NCBI RefSeq assembly: GCF_016899855.1
Contig: NZ_JACJJG010000002.1
Span: forward strand, 53,954-117,953
Reading direction: 5' to 3'
Length of the DNA stretch: 64,000 nucleotides
DNA from: Marseilla massiliensis
GTDB lineage: Bacteria; Bacteroidota; Bacteroidia; Bacteroidales; Bacteroidaceae
The translations under genes were made by a program, and so were the position numbers. The notes below the pieces were generated by a model. The model was not told the DNA's origin and made no database searches. It saw nothing but the letters and a program-made list of their open reading frames with translations. Within the stretch, counting starts at the first letter, position 1, and each line of letters begins with the position of its first letter. Below, one piece after another: positions 36,066 through 45,279 of this stretch.

Positions 36066-36146
36066 AATAGGCCACCTTTCACAACCTGAAAGGCCGTCTT
36101 TTAAACGACAAAAGGCCGTCTTTCGCAAAGCAAAAGACGGCCTTTT
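36066..36146. repeat. 22-bp-phased repeat, locus D (4 units)
   Basis: Units start at 36066 (AATAGGCCACCTTTC), 36088 (GAAAGGCCGTCTTTT), 36110 (AAAAGGCCGTCTTTC) and 36132 (AAAAGACGGCCTTTT). Spacing is exactly 22 bp; the last unit is the inverse orientation in the same phase. It lies between the end of the GH8 gene and the trp promoter. Confidence 0.85.
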
Positions 36147-36236
36147 ATAAAACACACAAATAATACCAGACTTATAACAGTCCCTAATGTGACGTGCCGG
36201 AACAAACCTCAGCAGAAGGCACAGGCACGGCAAGAC

Positions 36237-37499
36237 TCAATAAATCCTGAATTGTCCAGAGACATGGAGCATTGACAGCATATACACCATACCGCTGTAA
36301 TAACGCAGATAACCTGTAGGAGGTTCAACGTTCCAAAGCCTTTCTATGTATTCTTTCGCCAGACCCTTATCGTCAAGACAAATCGCACCTACGGCATTCG
36401 CACCGGCCATGCCTTCAGAATAAAGCCCGGTAGGCTCCGTTCCGTCAAGATTAAACTGGCCATGGGTGAAATTATCTTCCTTGAAGAATCTCAACAGGCG
36501 GGTCATCATATCATTCTGGCGCACTTTATCCTTGCCGAACCAATAATAGTCCATGCCTATATTCATGGCACATCTTATGGCATCATACTGATAACGGCGT
36601 GCGTCATAATCTTTCTTCCATCCCGGCTGGAACGGCTTTCCTTCAAAAGTGGAATAATCAGGAAACAGGCCCGTTACAGGATGTGACGCAGCGGCAAGCA
36701 GATTGCGGGCAGCCTCCGGAGTCTGTGACCAAAAATCCTTATCCGTATCAGACCATCTTGCCCATAGTTCGAAAAACGCAGGAAGGTTATATGACGGGTC
36801 TGTATGCAGCCATGAACCATCATCGGACGGAACGAAACTTATAAGCTTAGCATCGGTATTGAACATGTTAAACACGCCCTGCGAACCGTCTTTCGACATA
36901 ACATCCTTCAATATCGTCCTTGCCTCTTGGGCATAATTAAATGCTCCGCCGTCACCCCAACGATGCGAAGCGAAATACAAGGACATAATGAAATATACCT
37001 CACCGTCAGTAGCACAACTCGGTTCGCCGCCTATCTTACTGCCGTCAGGATTGCACTGCCATGCGAAATATCCTTTCCAACGGCCTGAAGTATACAGCAT
37101 ATGCGTCTTTGCCCACCGCCATATTTTATCAAACTCGTCTCTTTTGTCTAATTGCACACATATCATCATCCCGTACGACATACCTTCAGTCCTTACGTCT
37201 CGATTGCCGGTATCGTATATGTACGCTGTACTGTCACTGTCCTCAAAATACAGTTTTGTACCGTCATTCACGAAAAAATGGTTCCACACATACTCAAGCC
37301 TGTCATCGGTTTCCTTTTGTGACACACCGAGATATTCGTTAAACAGATTCCGGTATTTGCCGGTATAGAACGCGCCGTCGCCCTGTGAACTATTACCGTA
37401 ATCCACAGCTTCATCCCTGATGTTTCCGGCGCCGCCGCACATGCCAGTACCGCATGGCAACATGCAGCATAATGTAAGTAAAATGGCTAAAAGATTCAT
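36237..37499 (-). CDS. Glycoside hydrolase family 8 protein (xylo-oligosaccharide type)
   Basis: This 420-residue exported protein has a short hydrophobic N-terminus with several cysteines (LTLCCMLPCG), so it may be a lipoprotein. GH8 marks are the general-acid Glu in DVRTEGMSYGMMICVQL, the ATDGEVYFIMSLYFA motif, and a conserved Asp in RRYQYDAIRCAMNIG. The arrangement is closest to reducing-end xylose-releasing exo-oligoxylanases, which trim xylo-oligosaccharides; specificity is inferred. A possible -7 box TAACTTTG (37589-37582, minus strand) lies about 85 bp upstream. The gap 37500-37765 otherwise has only a terminator. Confidence 0.85.
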   Translation of the reverse strand: MNLLAILLTLCCMLPCGTGMCGGAGNIRDEAVDYGNSSQGDGAFYTGKYRNLFNEYLGVSQKETDDRLEYVWNHFFVNDGTKLYFEDSDSTAYIYDTGNRDVRTEGMSYGMMICVQLDKRDEFDKIWRWAKTHMLYTSGRWKGYFAWQCNPDGSKIGGEPSCATDGEVYFIMSLYFASHRWGDGGAFNYAQEARTILKDVMSKDGSQGVFNMFNTDAKLISFVPSDDGSWLHTDPSYNLPAFFELWARWSDTDKDFWSQTPEAARNLLAAASHPVTGLFPDYSTFEGKPFQPGWKKDYDARRYQYDAIRCAMNIGMDYYWFGKDKVRQNDMMTRLLRFFKEDNFTHGQFNLDGTEPTGLYSEGMAGANAVGAICLDDKGLAKEYIERLWNVEPPTGYLRYYSGMVYMLSMLHVSGQFRIY

Positions 37500-37701
37500 A
37501 TCAGTTAATTGCTTGTTTTTACATGGATTATAAGCTTGTACGCCACGCCGCTACACGAATCGTGTGACATGCGTCCGGCAGCAAAGTTAATGTTTTTATC
37601 CATGACACATACAGCGAGTTGCAGCTTTTATGGCGTCATGTAACAAATTGACATGAATTTAAGACAAAAGCATGTTTTCACGCATGCTTATATAAATAAA
37701 A

Positions 37702-37744
37702 TACAAGCACGGCCGATATAAAAAATATCACGACCGTGCTTGTA
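37702..37744 (-). terminator. Terminator after the HAD gene
   Basis: Arms 37702-37715 and 37731-37744 pair over 14 bp with one G-U around an AT loop. It lies just past the HAD stop codon on the minus strand. Confidence 0.7.
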
Positions 37745-37765
37745 ATGACATATCATACCATATGT

Positions 37766-38197
37766 CTACCGTTGCCACCAACGTTTTTTCTTAGGCGGTT
37801 CTTCGTATGATGCCCCACCGAATCTTTCAGCCATAATATCATAATAAGTTTTATTTTCCTTAATCATGCGGTAAATTGTCCCCCAGTCAGGCAAACCACC
37901 GATATTGCGGTCATCTATGAACATATCAACCTTCAATTTACGTGAGAAATGATTGTTATTTTCAATTCCACGCTCCTCGGGATAGTCACGGTTGACGGCA
38001 TAGAACTCAACCCCTCGCTCCTTACACCAGTTTACTGCATCGTCAAGTAACTTGCCTTCACGTACAGACCAAAGTATAAGCTTGTGCCTGTCGGCAATCA
38101 ACATCTTGAGTGTTTGTGTGGCGAAAGGTATTTCTTTGCCAATTTCCGGATACATGTGTTCCACGATTGTCCCGTCAAAGTCTACTGCTATCGTCAT
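37766..38197 (-). CDS. Small HAD-superfamily hydrolase (BT0820-like)
   Basis: This 143-residue protein begins MTIAVDFDGTIVEHMYP, the HAD nucleophile loop (first Asp of DFDGT). A Ser/Thr-region LILWSVREGKLLDDAV and the acidic loop DMFIDDRNIGG follow. The family is found in Bacteroidetes and is thought to be a phosphatase; the substrate is unknown. The C-terminus is basic (PPKKKRWWQR). It lies downstream of the wzc-like gene but behind a terminator. Confidence 0.8.
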   Translation of the reverse strand: MTIAVDFDGTIVEHMYPEIGKEIPFATQTLKMLIADRHKLILWSVREGKLLDDAVNWCKERGVEFYAVNRDYPEERGIENNNHFSRKLKVDMFIDDRNIGGLPDWGTIYRMIKENKTYYDIMAERFGGASYEEPPKKKRWWQR

Positions 38198-38270
38198 GAT
38201 TTTAATTAAAATGATGTATTGATGATTGAATAATACCTGAATACCTACGACTTAATCTTACAACAACTAA

Positions 38271-38315
38271 AGCCCGTAAAGAGCCAGTAGATACCTACAT
38301 AACACTTTACGGGCT
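38271..38315 (-). terminator. Terminator after the Wzc-like kinase gene
   Basis: AGCCCGTAAAG (38271-38281) pairs with CTTTACGGGCT (38305-38315); the loop is 23 nt. It lies 12 bp past the stop codon on the minus strand. Confidence 0.7.
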
Positions 38316-38327
38316 GTCGTTACGATA

Positions 38328-40835
38328 TTATCTCTTTACCGAATTGTCGTTTTCATTTCCGTAATGGCTCTTTGAATAGTCACCATAACTGCCGTAAGTT
38401 CCATAAGAACTGCCCTTGCCATAATGTCCGTAACGGCCGTACTTACCGTATTTACCATATCCGTAATAGTAACCGTACTTCTTCTCCGACAAGTCAATAC
38501 CGTTGATTGCCACACACATGTTTGGCAATTTTTTCTCCTCCGCAAGGTTATTGATAAGGTTGAAGCTTGCCTTCGGCGTGTAATCGGCACGGCACATGTA
38601 TATACTTATATCCACGTGTTTGGCTATTTGCAAAGTATCAGTAACCAGTCCGACAGGCGCAGTGTCGACAAGCACATAATCATAGTGCTGTTTTATCTGG
38701 TTAAGAACTTGCTCCAATGCAGGACGTGATACAAGTTCGGCAGGATTGGGAGGTACAGGACCAGCCATAAGCAGGTCAAGATTATTATTAATCTCTGAAG
38801 GCAATATCTGCCCCTTTATATCATTCCATTGAGGATCGTCCATGGTCAAGAGATTTGTAATACCGGTTACATAATTATTGATTTTGAACAACTCTGCAAG
38901 TCTCGGCTTACGGATGTCAAGACCAATAAGTATTACTTTCTTACCCAAAAGAGCGAAACTTACAGCCAAATTAGCAGCCGTAAACGTCTTGCCTTCACCC
39001 GATGTTGACGACGTAAACAATATTACATTCTGCCCAGGCTTAAGCATGAACTGGATATTCGTACGCATCGAACGGAATATCTCCTCCATTTGGTTATTCT
39101 GGTTTTCATGAACGACTATATCCGCTCTTGTCTTCGCAGTGTCACTTGCGACCACAATATCTGCAATAATAGGAAGTTTCGTCAAATTTGCAACATCGTC
39201 ATGACCCTCAATTCTATAACGGAAGAAATTAATCAAGTATAGAACGCCAGAAGGAATAGCTATGCCAAATACAAGCGACATCAGCAATATGATACTGCCT
39301 TTGGGACTTATCTTCTTGTCAAACTGCGGCTTTTCAATAAGCTTACCCTTATCTGCCGTTGCGGCAAGCGAAATGGAATTCTCCTCACGCTTTTGCAGGA
39401 GCATCAAGTAAAGACCAGACCTTACTTCCTGCTGCCTGCCGATTTGGGTGAGGATTCTCTCCTGCTCAGGAGCCTTGGTCACCTCGTCGCTATACATGCC
39501 AAGTTGCTCTTTAATTGCGTCACGTTGTATAATCAAACCTTTACGAGCCTGCTGCAGAGCCTGTTGAATGCTTGTCTGCATGTCATCAAGTTGTGAAGTA
39601 AGCTCGATAACGACAGGGCTGCTTTCTGAAGCGGTACGCAATAAACGATTACGCTCAAGCGCTATTTTGTTATATTCGTTGATAAGTGATGTAGAAGCCT
39701 CATCTTGCAGACCTATGTTCGACGGCAACACCTGATGTTTATTGCCAGGGCGGTTGGCAAAGTTAATAAGACTTCCGATAAGCGATATCTGTGTATTCGC
39801 CTCATTGAGTTTTTGCTCGTATGTAGACGTATTAGTTGATGTCGTCATTGCATCGAGCTGCAGTTCCATAAGACGATTACTCTTCTTATAACTTTCAAGT
39901 TCTCCGTCCGTTGAGCTCAATTCTGCATCAATCTTAGCCAAACGGTCATTTATAAACTCTTCCGTCCTAATGGCCACTTCGTTTTTATCCTCATTAGCCT
40001 GTCTGTTATAACAAACTACAAGCTGTTTAAGGTAATCAATGCTTCTCGCTATGTTTTGGTCCTGGAACTGGAGACTGAAAACAGAAGACGTTTTCGATGT
40101 TTGCTCAACGGACAGACGTTCTATATAGCTATGCACAGTCTTTTGAGGAGACAATAAGTTTGCATAAAGAGTCTCTCCGTCTTCAAGAGTATATTTTCCG
40201 TTCTTCGTTAAAGTAAGAGTTCCGACCTGCGTCCTTACGACAGCAGGCAGTCCAGTTATTGTCTTCTCCAATTCGTAAGGACCAGTAATAGAAACTTCGT
40301 CCTCAGCGATGAAATACTCACCCTTTATCTTATAAGTATTACCTTCACGGGTTATTTTAAGTTCAAGTGGAGCATTAAGATTCTCAAGATGAGCGAAGTC
40401 CATATCAACATTTATGGGCTGATCTTTATATACAAGCTTTTTCTTTATACTGCCTTTGAGATAATAGTTTACATACAATTTAAGGTCACGTATGGCTTGC
40501 TCAGCAACAGTTGTCGAAGATAATATTTCCTGTTCGTTCTCAACACCATAATTACTACTGATTATCCCCAAGTTTGACATACTTTCAAGCGCCTGCAATG
40601 CCCCTCCGGTATTTCTTTTGTCATCACTACCATCCTTTATGAGAAGTTTTGCAGAGGTATTGTAAGTAGGCGTTGTATAACGCAAATACAAAAATCCTAT
40701 GCCGATACAGATAAATACCGACAGGACAAACCATTTCCAGTTGAGGACAAACGCTGTGTAAATGGTTTGGAAATTGAATGAAGATTGTTCCTCTTGCGTT
40801 TCTTGAACCCGCTGTTCGTTGTTAAACTCGTTCAT
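38328..40835 (-). CDS. Polysaccharide co-polymerase with tyrosine autokinase domain (Wzc-like)
   Basis: This 835-residue inner-membrane protein controls exopolysaccharide chain length and export. The N-terminal Wzz domain starts after a membrane helix at about 33-52; a long periplasmic coiled-coil region follows, then a second helix near 510-530. The cytoplasmic BY-kinase has Walker A TSSTSGEGKTFTAANLA (about 613), Walker A' LIGLDIRKPRL and Walker B YDYVLVDTAP. The tail (about 795-825) is a Tyr/Gly-rich cluster (YGYYYGYGKYGKYGRYGHYG), the expected autophosphorylation site. It is 48 bp downstream of rmlA, likely one operon. Confidence 0.92.
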   Translation of the reverse strand: MNEFNNEQRVQETQEEQSSFNFQTIYTAFVLNWKWFVLSVFICIGIGFLYLRYTTPTYNTSAKLLIKDGSDDKRNTGGALQALESMSNLGIISSNYGVENEQEILSSTTVAEQAIRDLKLYVNYYLKGSIKKKLVYKDQPINVDMDFAHLENLNAPLELKITREGNTYKIKGEYFIAEDEVSITGPYELEKTITGLPAVVRTQVGTLTLTKNGKYTLEDGETLYANLLSPQKTVHSYIERLSVEQTSKTSSVFSLQFQDQNIARSIDYLKQLVVCYNRQANEDKNEVAIRTEEFINDRLAKIDAELSSTDGELESYKKSNRLMELQLDAMTTSTNTSTYEQKLNEANTQISLIGSLINFANRPGNKHQVLPSNIGLQDEASTSLINEYNKIALERNRLLRTASESSPVVIELTSQLDDMQTSIQQALQQARKGLIIQRDAIKEQLGMYSDEVTKAPEQERILTQIGRQQEVRSGLYLMLLQKREENSISLAATADKGKLIEKPQFDKKISPKGSIILLMSLVFGIAIPSGVLYLINFFRYRIEGHDDVANLTKLPIIADIVVASDTAKTRADIVVHENQNNQMEEIFRSMRTNIQFMLKPGQNVILFTSSTSGEGKTFTAANLAVSFALLGKKVILIGLDIRKPRLAELFKINNYVTGITNLLTMDDPQWNDIKGQILPSEINNNLDLLMAGPVPPNPAELVSRPALEQVLNQIKQHYDYVLVDTAPVGLVTDTLQIAKHVDISIYMCRADYTPKASFNLINNLAEEKKLPNMCVAINGIDLSEKKYGYYYGYGKYGKYGRYGHYGKGSSYGTYGSYGDYSKSHYGNENDNSVKR

Positions 40836-40883
40836 CTGTTCCGTGTTTAGTCTTGATTAATGTTGTTTGGCAAAAATATAAAA

Positions 40884-41762
40884 TTATTGACAATCTATTA
40901 AACTCATTAAATACTTTCCATAATCGTTTTTCGACATCGGCATAGCAACTGACTTAAGCTTCTCCGCATCAATCCATCCCTGCTTGAATGCAATTTCCTC
41001 AAGACATGCGATTTTTAATCCCTGACGTTTTTCTATAACTTCAATGAAAGTAGAGGCTTCGCTCAGACTGTCATGGGTACCGGTATCCAACCACGCGAAA
41101 CCACGTTGAAGTGTCTGGACTTTTAATATATTCCTGTTCAGATATTCTTGGTTGACAGATGTTATCTCAAGCTCACCGCGCGCACTCGGCTTTATACCTT
41201 TTGCAATCTCCACTACGCTGTTAGGGTAAAAGTACAAACCCACCACAGCATAATTGCTCTTCGGGCAAGTGGGCTTTTCCTCTATACTAAGGCAGTTTCC
41301 GTTCTCGTCAAATTCAGCGACTCCGTAACGTTCTGGATCATTAACATAATATCCAAATACAGTAGCTTCACCTTTAGTTTCCACCGCCTTGACACAATTT
41401 TTTAAAATGGCAGAGAAACCAGCTCCGTGGAAAATATTATCCCCGAGGACAAGACACACACTATCATTCCCAATGAAAGACTCACCAATAATAAAAGCTT
41501 GGGCAAGCCCGTCAGGAGAAGGTTGTTCAGCGTATTCAAAACGGACTCCAATATCTGACCCATCACCTAACAGACGCTTGAAACCTGGAAGGTCATAAGG
41601 TGTTGAAATAATAAGGATTTCTTTTATTCCGGCAAGCATCAATACTGATATCGGATAATATATCATTGGCTTGTCGAAAATCGGTATCAATTGTTTGCTG
41701 ATACCTTTTGTGATTGGGTAAAGCCTGGTTCCTGAGCCTCCGGCCAGCACGATTCCTTTCAT
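40884..41762 (-). CDS. rfbA: Glucose-1-phosphate thymidylyltransferase
   Basis: This 292-residue nucleotidyltransferase makes dTDP-glucose, the first step to dTDP-rhamnose and related sugars. The signature [35 protein letters not shown] is complete, with [13 protein letters not shown] and [19 protein letters not shown] motifs. rfbB, rfbC and rfbD are not nearby. It sits upstream of the Wzc-like kinase, which fits a polysaccharide role. Confidence 0.94.
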   Translation of the reverse strand: MKGIVLAGGSGTRLYPITKGISKQLIPIFDKPMIYYPISVLMLAGIKEILIISTPYDLPGFKRLLGDGSDIGVRFEYAEQPSPDGLAQAFIIGESFIGNDSVCLVLGDNIFHGAGFSAILKNCVKAVETKGEATVFGYYVNDPERYGVAEFDENGNCLSIEEKPTCPKSNYAVVGLYFYPNSVVEIAKGIKPSARGELEITSVNQEYLNRNILKVQTLQRGFAWLDTGTHDSLSEASTFIEVIEKRQGLKIACLEEIAFKQGWIDAEKLKSVAMPMSKNDYGKYLMSLIDCQ

Positions 41763-41914
41763 TTTTACGGATTTATAAAATAAAAAACGGCCGCATGACT
41801 CGCATGGGCTTACAGTTATTTTTGTTCTTGTGTATTATTTATTTAAAGACAATTACATGCTTAGCATATTATTGTGCAAAGGTATAATAAAAATTGATAA
41901 TAATCAAATTTTAT

Positions 41915-41945
41915 TTTGATTTTTGGTGTATTTGATGTAATTTTG
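41915..41945 (+). promoter_or_regulatory. Promoter of conserved hypothetical gene
   Basis: TTTG (41915-41918), 19 bp, TAATTTTG (41938-41945) on the plus strand, about 55 bp before the start codon. Confidence 0.65.
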
Positions 41946-42001
41946 CATTCACATTTTTCATGCCGGTCTCTATTCCGGTTTATTAATTATATAATTTGAA
42001 T

Positions 42002-42637
42002 ATGGGATTTTTAAGTAAATTATTCAAGAAAGACAATAACAATGAGCACAAAACAGGTGGTATGGAAGACTATATGACACTTGTTCGTGTGTATTTACAA
42101 GCTGCGATTGCAGAAAATGCAGGCATAACAAATCTTGCGGTCTTACCTGACTTACGAATGTTTAAGACAACATTACACGTTCCGACTGTAAACAACAAGC
42201 TGGGAGTTGGCGAAAAAAAGCATTGCAAGAAAATGCTCCAAGACTTGTACAAGACCAATGACGATTTCTTCAAAGAGCTTGATTCCAGTATCCGACGCAA
42301 TTGCCGGAAGATGCAAGATGTGCAGACTTATCTGATACAATTCCAGAACCTCACCCAAGATGTCATGATGCTAATGGGAAACTTGATGAAATTCAAGCTT
42401 CGAGTACCTTCCTTCATGAAAAAAGCAATATATACAATGACGGAAAAAACCGTTTCCGACATTTTTAACAAAAACGATTACAAAGACGCAGGTGTAATGA
42501 AGACGATTGTCGGAATACGCACATATAACAAGCGTTTGGGATTCAGCCAAAAATGGATCACCGATTTCGTATTCCAGGTTGTCATGCTTGCGAAAAAAGA
42601 ACCAAGGCCAAAATCCGACGACACAGAAAAGAAATAA
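42002..42637 (+). CDS. Conserved hypothetical protein
   Basis: This 211-residue protein starts MGFLSKLFKKDNNNEH; an in-frame TTG two codons earlier was not chosen. It is soluble and rich in charged helices (LYKTNDDFFKELDSSIRRNCRKM, QNLTQDVMMLMGNLMKF) and has a basic, lysine-rich C-terminus. No enzyme or domain is recognised. It has its own promoter and terminator, so it stands alone next to the zapA-rny cluster. Confidence 0.7.
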   Translation: MGFLSKLFKKDNNNEHKTGGMEDYMTLVRVYLQAAIAENAGITNLAVLPDLRMFKTTLHVPTVNNKLGVGEKKHCKKMLQDLYKTNDDFFKELDSSIRRNCRKMQDVQTYLIQFQNLTQDVMMLMGNLMKFKLRVPSFMKKAIYTMTEKTVSDIFNKNDYKDAGVMKTIVGIRTYNKRLGFSQKWITDFVFQVVMLAKKEPRPKSDDTEKK

Positions 42638-42666
42638 TTGCCTCAAAGAAGACAAAAATATTAATC

Positions 42667-42684
42667 AGGCAGTCATAACTGCCT
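42667..42684 (+). terminator. Terminator after conserved hypothetical gene
   Basis: AGGCAGT (42667-42673) pairs with ACTGCCT (42678-42684) around a 4-nt loop, followed by AAAAACTTGTTTTTTT. Confidence 0.7.
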
Positions 42685-42768
42685 AAAAACTTGTTTTTTT
42701 ACAAAATTCATTGAATTAATTTTGCAATGTAATAAAAAAGGTCTAAATTTGTAGACAAAATCCTTATA

Positions 42769-43062
42769 ATGACTGACAATGACAAAATCCTGACACACTT
42801 TACCACACGTGTAAGGCAAATGATTCTCCAATACAATGAATTGAAGAATGAAAACGAAGAGCTTTATGCGATGGTTGACGCACGTGAAGAGGAAATAAAA
42901 CGCCTTAAGGCAAGTCTGGAGCAGTCAAAAAAGGACTATGAATGCCTCAAGACGGCCAAAATGTTGGAAATTAGCGACGGAGACATAGACTCGGCAAAAC
43001 GAAGACTGTCTGGCCTGATCAGAGAGGTAAACAAATGTATCACGCTGCTGAGCGGAAAATGA
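42769..43062 (+). CDS. Small coiled-coil protein upstream of zapA
   Basis: This 97-residue protein is almost entirely a predicted coiled coil (LKNENEELYAMVDAREEEIKRLKASLEQSKKDYECLK). A short C-terminal helix RRLSGLIREVNKCITLL follows. It is found next to zapA in Bacteroidetes, where a ZapB-like role in Z-ring organisation is plausible but inferred. The stop is 10 bp before the zapA ATG. Confidence 0.7.
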   Translation: MTDNDKILTHFTTRVRQMILQYNELKNENEELYAMVDAREEEIKRLKASLEQSKKDYECLKTAKMLEISDGDIDSAKRRLSGLIREVNKCITLLSGK

Positions 43063-43072
43063 ACAAGTGGCG

Positions 43073-43399
43073 ATGGCTGGAGAGAAAAAAAAAATACATA
43101 TAAGATTGCACGTTTACGATACGGACATTGAGGTTGATATCATGCCCGAGAATGAACCTTATTGCAGAAGAGCGGCAAAGCTTATAACAGACGAAGTAAA
43201 TTCGTTATCTGAGCTATATAGGACAAGCAGAAGCGAAAAGGAAATCCTTTTCATGGCGATGCTGGACATTGCCAGCTGCCTTGAACTTGAGAAAGCGCAT
43301 AACGATACCGAACCTTACAACAATATTCTCACAAAAATCACCTCTGAAATTGAAGGCGCCTTGGGCGTAAACAGCTCTGCCCATGATACTGATAAGTGA
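43073..43399 (+). CDS. zapA: Cell division protein ZapA
   Basis: This 108-residue protein resembles ZapA, which binds FtsZ and promotes filament bundling. The N-terminal globular part reads IHIRLHVYDTDIEVDIMPENEPYCRRAAKLI. The C-terminal helix (SEKEILFMAMLDIASCLELEKA) forms the dimer coiled coil. The ATG at 43073 is preferred over the GTG at 43067. Together with the preceding coiled-coil gene and downstream rny it forms a conserved cluster. Confidence 0.82.
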   Translation: MAGEKKKIHIRLHVYDTDIEVDIMPENEPYCRRAAKLITDEVNSLSELYRTSRSEKEILFMAMLDIASCLELEKAHNDTEPYNNILTKITSEIEGALGVNSSAHDTDK

Positions 43400-43425
43400 G
43401 AATATTAACTTCAACTAAATAACAA

Positions 43426-44961
43426 ATGATATTAAATATTGTAGTGGCCGTGGTAGCTCTCGTAATCGGAGGGCTCGCGGGGTATTTTATTTTTAGGTAT
43501 GTTATTACCGGAAAATACAAGGGAATGATTAGTGCCGCTGAAAAAGAAGCCGATGTCTTAAAAGAAAAAAAGATGTTGGAGGTAAAGGAAAAATTCCTTA
43601 ACAAAAAATCCGAACTGGAAAAAGAGGTACAAAGCAGGAACCAGAAAATACAACAAAACGAGAACAGGCTGAAACAAAGAGAACTGTCATTGAACCAACG
43701 CCAGGAAGAACTCGGACGCAGGAAACAAGACCTTGATCAGCAACAGCAGAGGATTGACAACGAAAAAAAGCTTATCCAGATACGCCAGGACGAACTTGAC
43801 AAGATGCAGCTGCAAGAACGCGCAAAACTTGAAGAACTATCAGGGCTCAGCGCGGAAGAGGCAAAAAACAGGCTTGTAGAAAGCCTTAAAGATGAAGCCC
43901 GTACTGACGCAGCGAGCTACATAAATGAAATAATGGATGAGGCAAAGCTGAACGCAAATGCGCAGGCTAAGAAAATTGTCATACAGACCATACAACGCGT
44001 TGCCACGGAAACCGCTATCGAAAATTCTGTAAGCGTATTCCATATTGACAACGATGAGGTTAAGGGACGTATTATCGGACGCGAAGGACGCAACATACGT
44101 GCACTTGAAGCCGCTACTGGTGTAGAAATCGTAGTTGACGATACACCTGAAGCTATTGTAATTTCAGCATTCGACCCTATCAGACGAGAGGTGTGCCGCC
44201 TCGCATTACACCAACTCGTCGCTGACGGACGCATCCATCCGGCACGTATTGAAGAAGTTGTAGCAAAAGTAAAAAAACAACTTGACAATGAAATCATCGA
44301 GACCGGAAAACGTACCGCTATAGATCTTGGGATACACGGATTGCACCCAGAACTTATCCGCATTATCGGAAAGATGAAATACCGCTCAAGTTATGGCCAG
44401 AATCTTTTGCAACACGCACGTGAAACAGCCAACTTATGTGCGGTAATGGCTTCGGAACTCGGTTTGAATCCGAAGAAGGCAAAGCGTGCCGGATTACTTC
44501 ACGATATAGGAAAGGTTCCGGATGAGGAGAGCGAATTGCCACACGCACTATACGGAGCCAAGATTGCAGAGAAATATAAGGAGAAGCCAGACATTGTAAA
44601 CGCTATCGGAGCTCACCACGACGAAATGGAGATGAATACTCTACTTGCTCCGATTGTACAAGTTTGCGACGCTATTAGCGGTGCACGTCCAGGCGCACGC
44701 CGCGAAATAGTCGAGGCCTATATCAAGCGTCTGAATGACCTTGAAGCCATAGCAATGAGTTATCCTGGCGTGACAAAAACTTATGCCATCCAAGCCGGAC
44801 GTGAACTTCGAGTAATAGTCGGAGCTGACAAGATGGACGACAAGGAAACAGAAAAACTTTCGGGAGAAATCGCGACAAAGATACAGAACGAAATGACTTA
44901 TCCCGGACAAGTAAAAATTACTGTTATACGTGAAACCCGTAGCGTGGCATACGCAAAATAA
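43426..44961 (+). CDS. rny: Ribonuclease Y
   Basis: This 511-residue membrane-anchored endoribonuclease starts mRNA decay. One N-terminal transmembrane helix (about 3-24) is followed by a long charged coiled coil (to about 165). A KH RNA-binding domain comes next ([26 protein letters not shown]). The HD domain carries metal ligands in [28 protein letters not shown] and [10 protein letters not shown]. Length and order are standard for RNase Y. Confidence 0.96.
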   Translation: MILNIVVAVVALVIGGLAGYFIFRYVITGKYKGMISAAEKEADVLKEKKMLEVKEKFLNKKSELEKEVQSRNQKIQQNENRLKQRELSLNQRQEELGRRKQDLDQQQQRIDNEKKLIQIRQDELDKMQLQERAKLEELSGLSAEEAKNRLVESLKDEARTDAASYINEIMDEAKLNANAQAKKIVIQTIQRVATETAIENSVSVFHIDNDEVKGRIIGREGRNIRALEAATGVEIVVDDTPEAIVISAFDPIRREVCRLALHQLVADGRIHPARIEEVVAKVKKQLDNEIIETGKRTAIDLGIHGLHPELIRIIGKMKYRSSYGQNLLQHARETANLCAVMASELGLNPKKAKRAGLLHDIGKVPDEESELPHALYGAKIAEKYKEKPDIVNAIGAHHDEMEMNTLLAPIVQVCDAISGARPGARREIVEAYIKRLNDLEAIAMSYPGVTKTYAIQAGRELRVIVGADKMDDKETEKLSGEIATKIQNEMTYPGQVKITVIRETRSVAYAK

Positions 44962-44978
44962 TCAAACTTATTATTGAT

Positions 44979-45030
44979 AAAAAAGAAACGTGTACATGTC
45001 AATCTCGAGGCATGTACACGTTTCTTTTTT
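44979..45030. terminator. Terminator after rny
   Basis: A perfect 20-bp inverted repeat (44979-44998 with 45011-45030) has a 12-nt loop and ends in TTTTTT. It can act on both strands. Confidence 0.85.
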
Positions 45031-45081
45031 ATGATTTGTCTGACAATAAATAATTCATTGAAGGATATTTGGTAACATTTT

Positions 45082-45140
45082 AAAAGGCCGCCTTTTGTCA
45101 CTCAAAAGGCGGCATATTGCAAGTTAAAAGGCGGTCTTTT
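45082..45140. repeat. 22-bp-phased repeat, locus E (3 units)
   Basis: Units start at 45082 (AAAAGGCCGCCTTTT), 45104 (AAAAGGCGGCATATT) and 45126 (AAAAGGCGGTCTTTT), exactly 22 bp apart. It lies between the convergent rny and S8 protease genes; the remaining bases of 44962-45279 show nothing else besides the rny terminator. Confidence 0.85.
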
Positions 45141-45279
45141 ACTATCTGATTGACCATCAATTACACAACCATTTAATTTTTCATATCATGTCGCCATAAG
45201 TCATTTTGCCAGCAGCAGACTGACATTGTTCCTTTCTGCTACATTATTAGTTCGGGAATTACACTATTAAGCCCTCTCA

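Noticed and set aside
36066..36146. CRISPR array
   Set aside because: Units are only 15 bp with 7-bp spacers, diverged and variably oriented, and no cas genes are present.
43400..43425. 6S RNA next to zapA
   Set aside because: The gap is 26 bp and shows no structure; the zapA-ssrS linkage is a proteobacterial feature.
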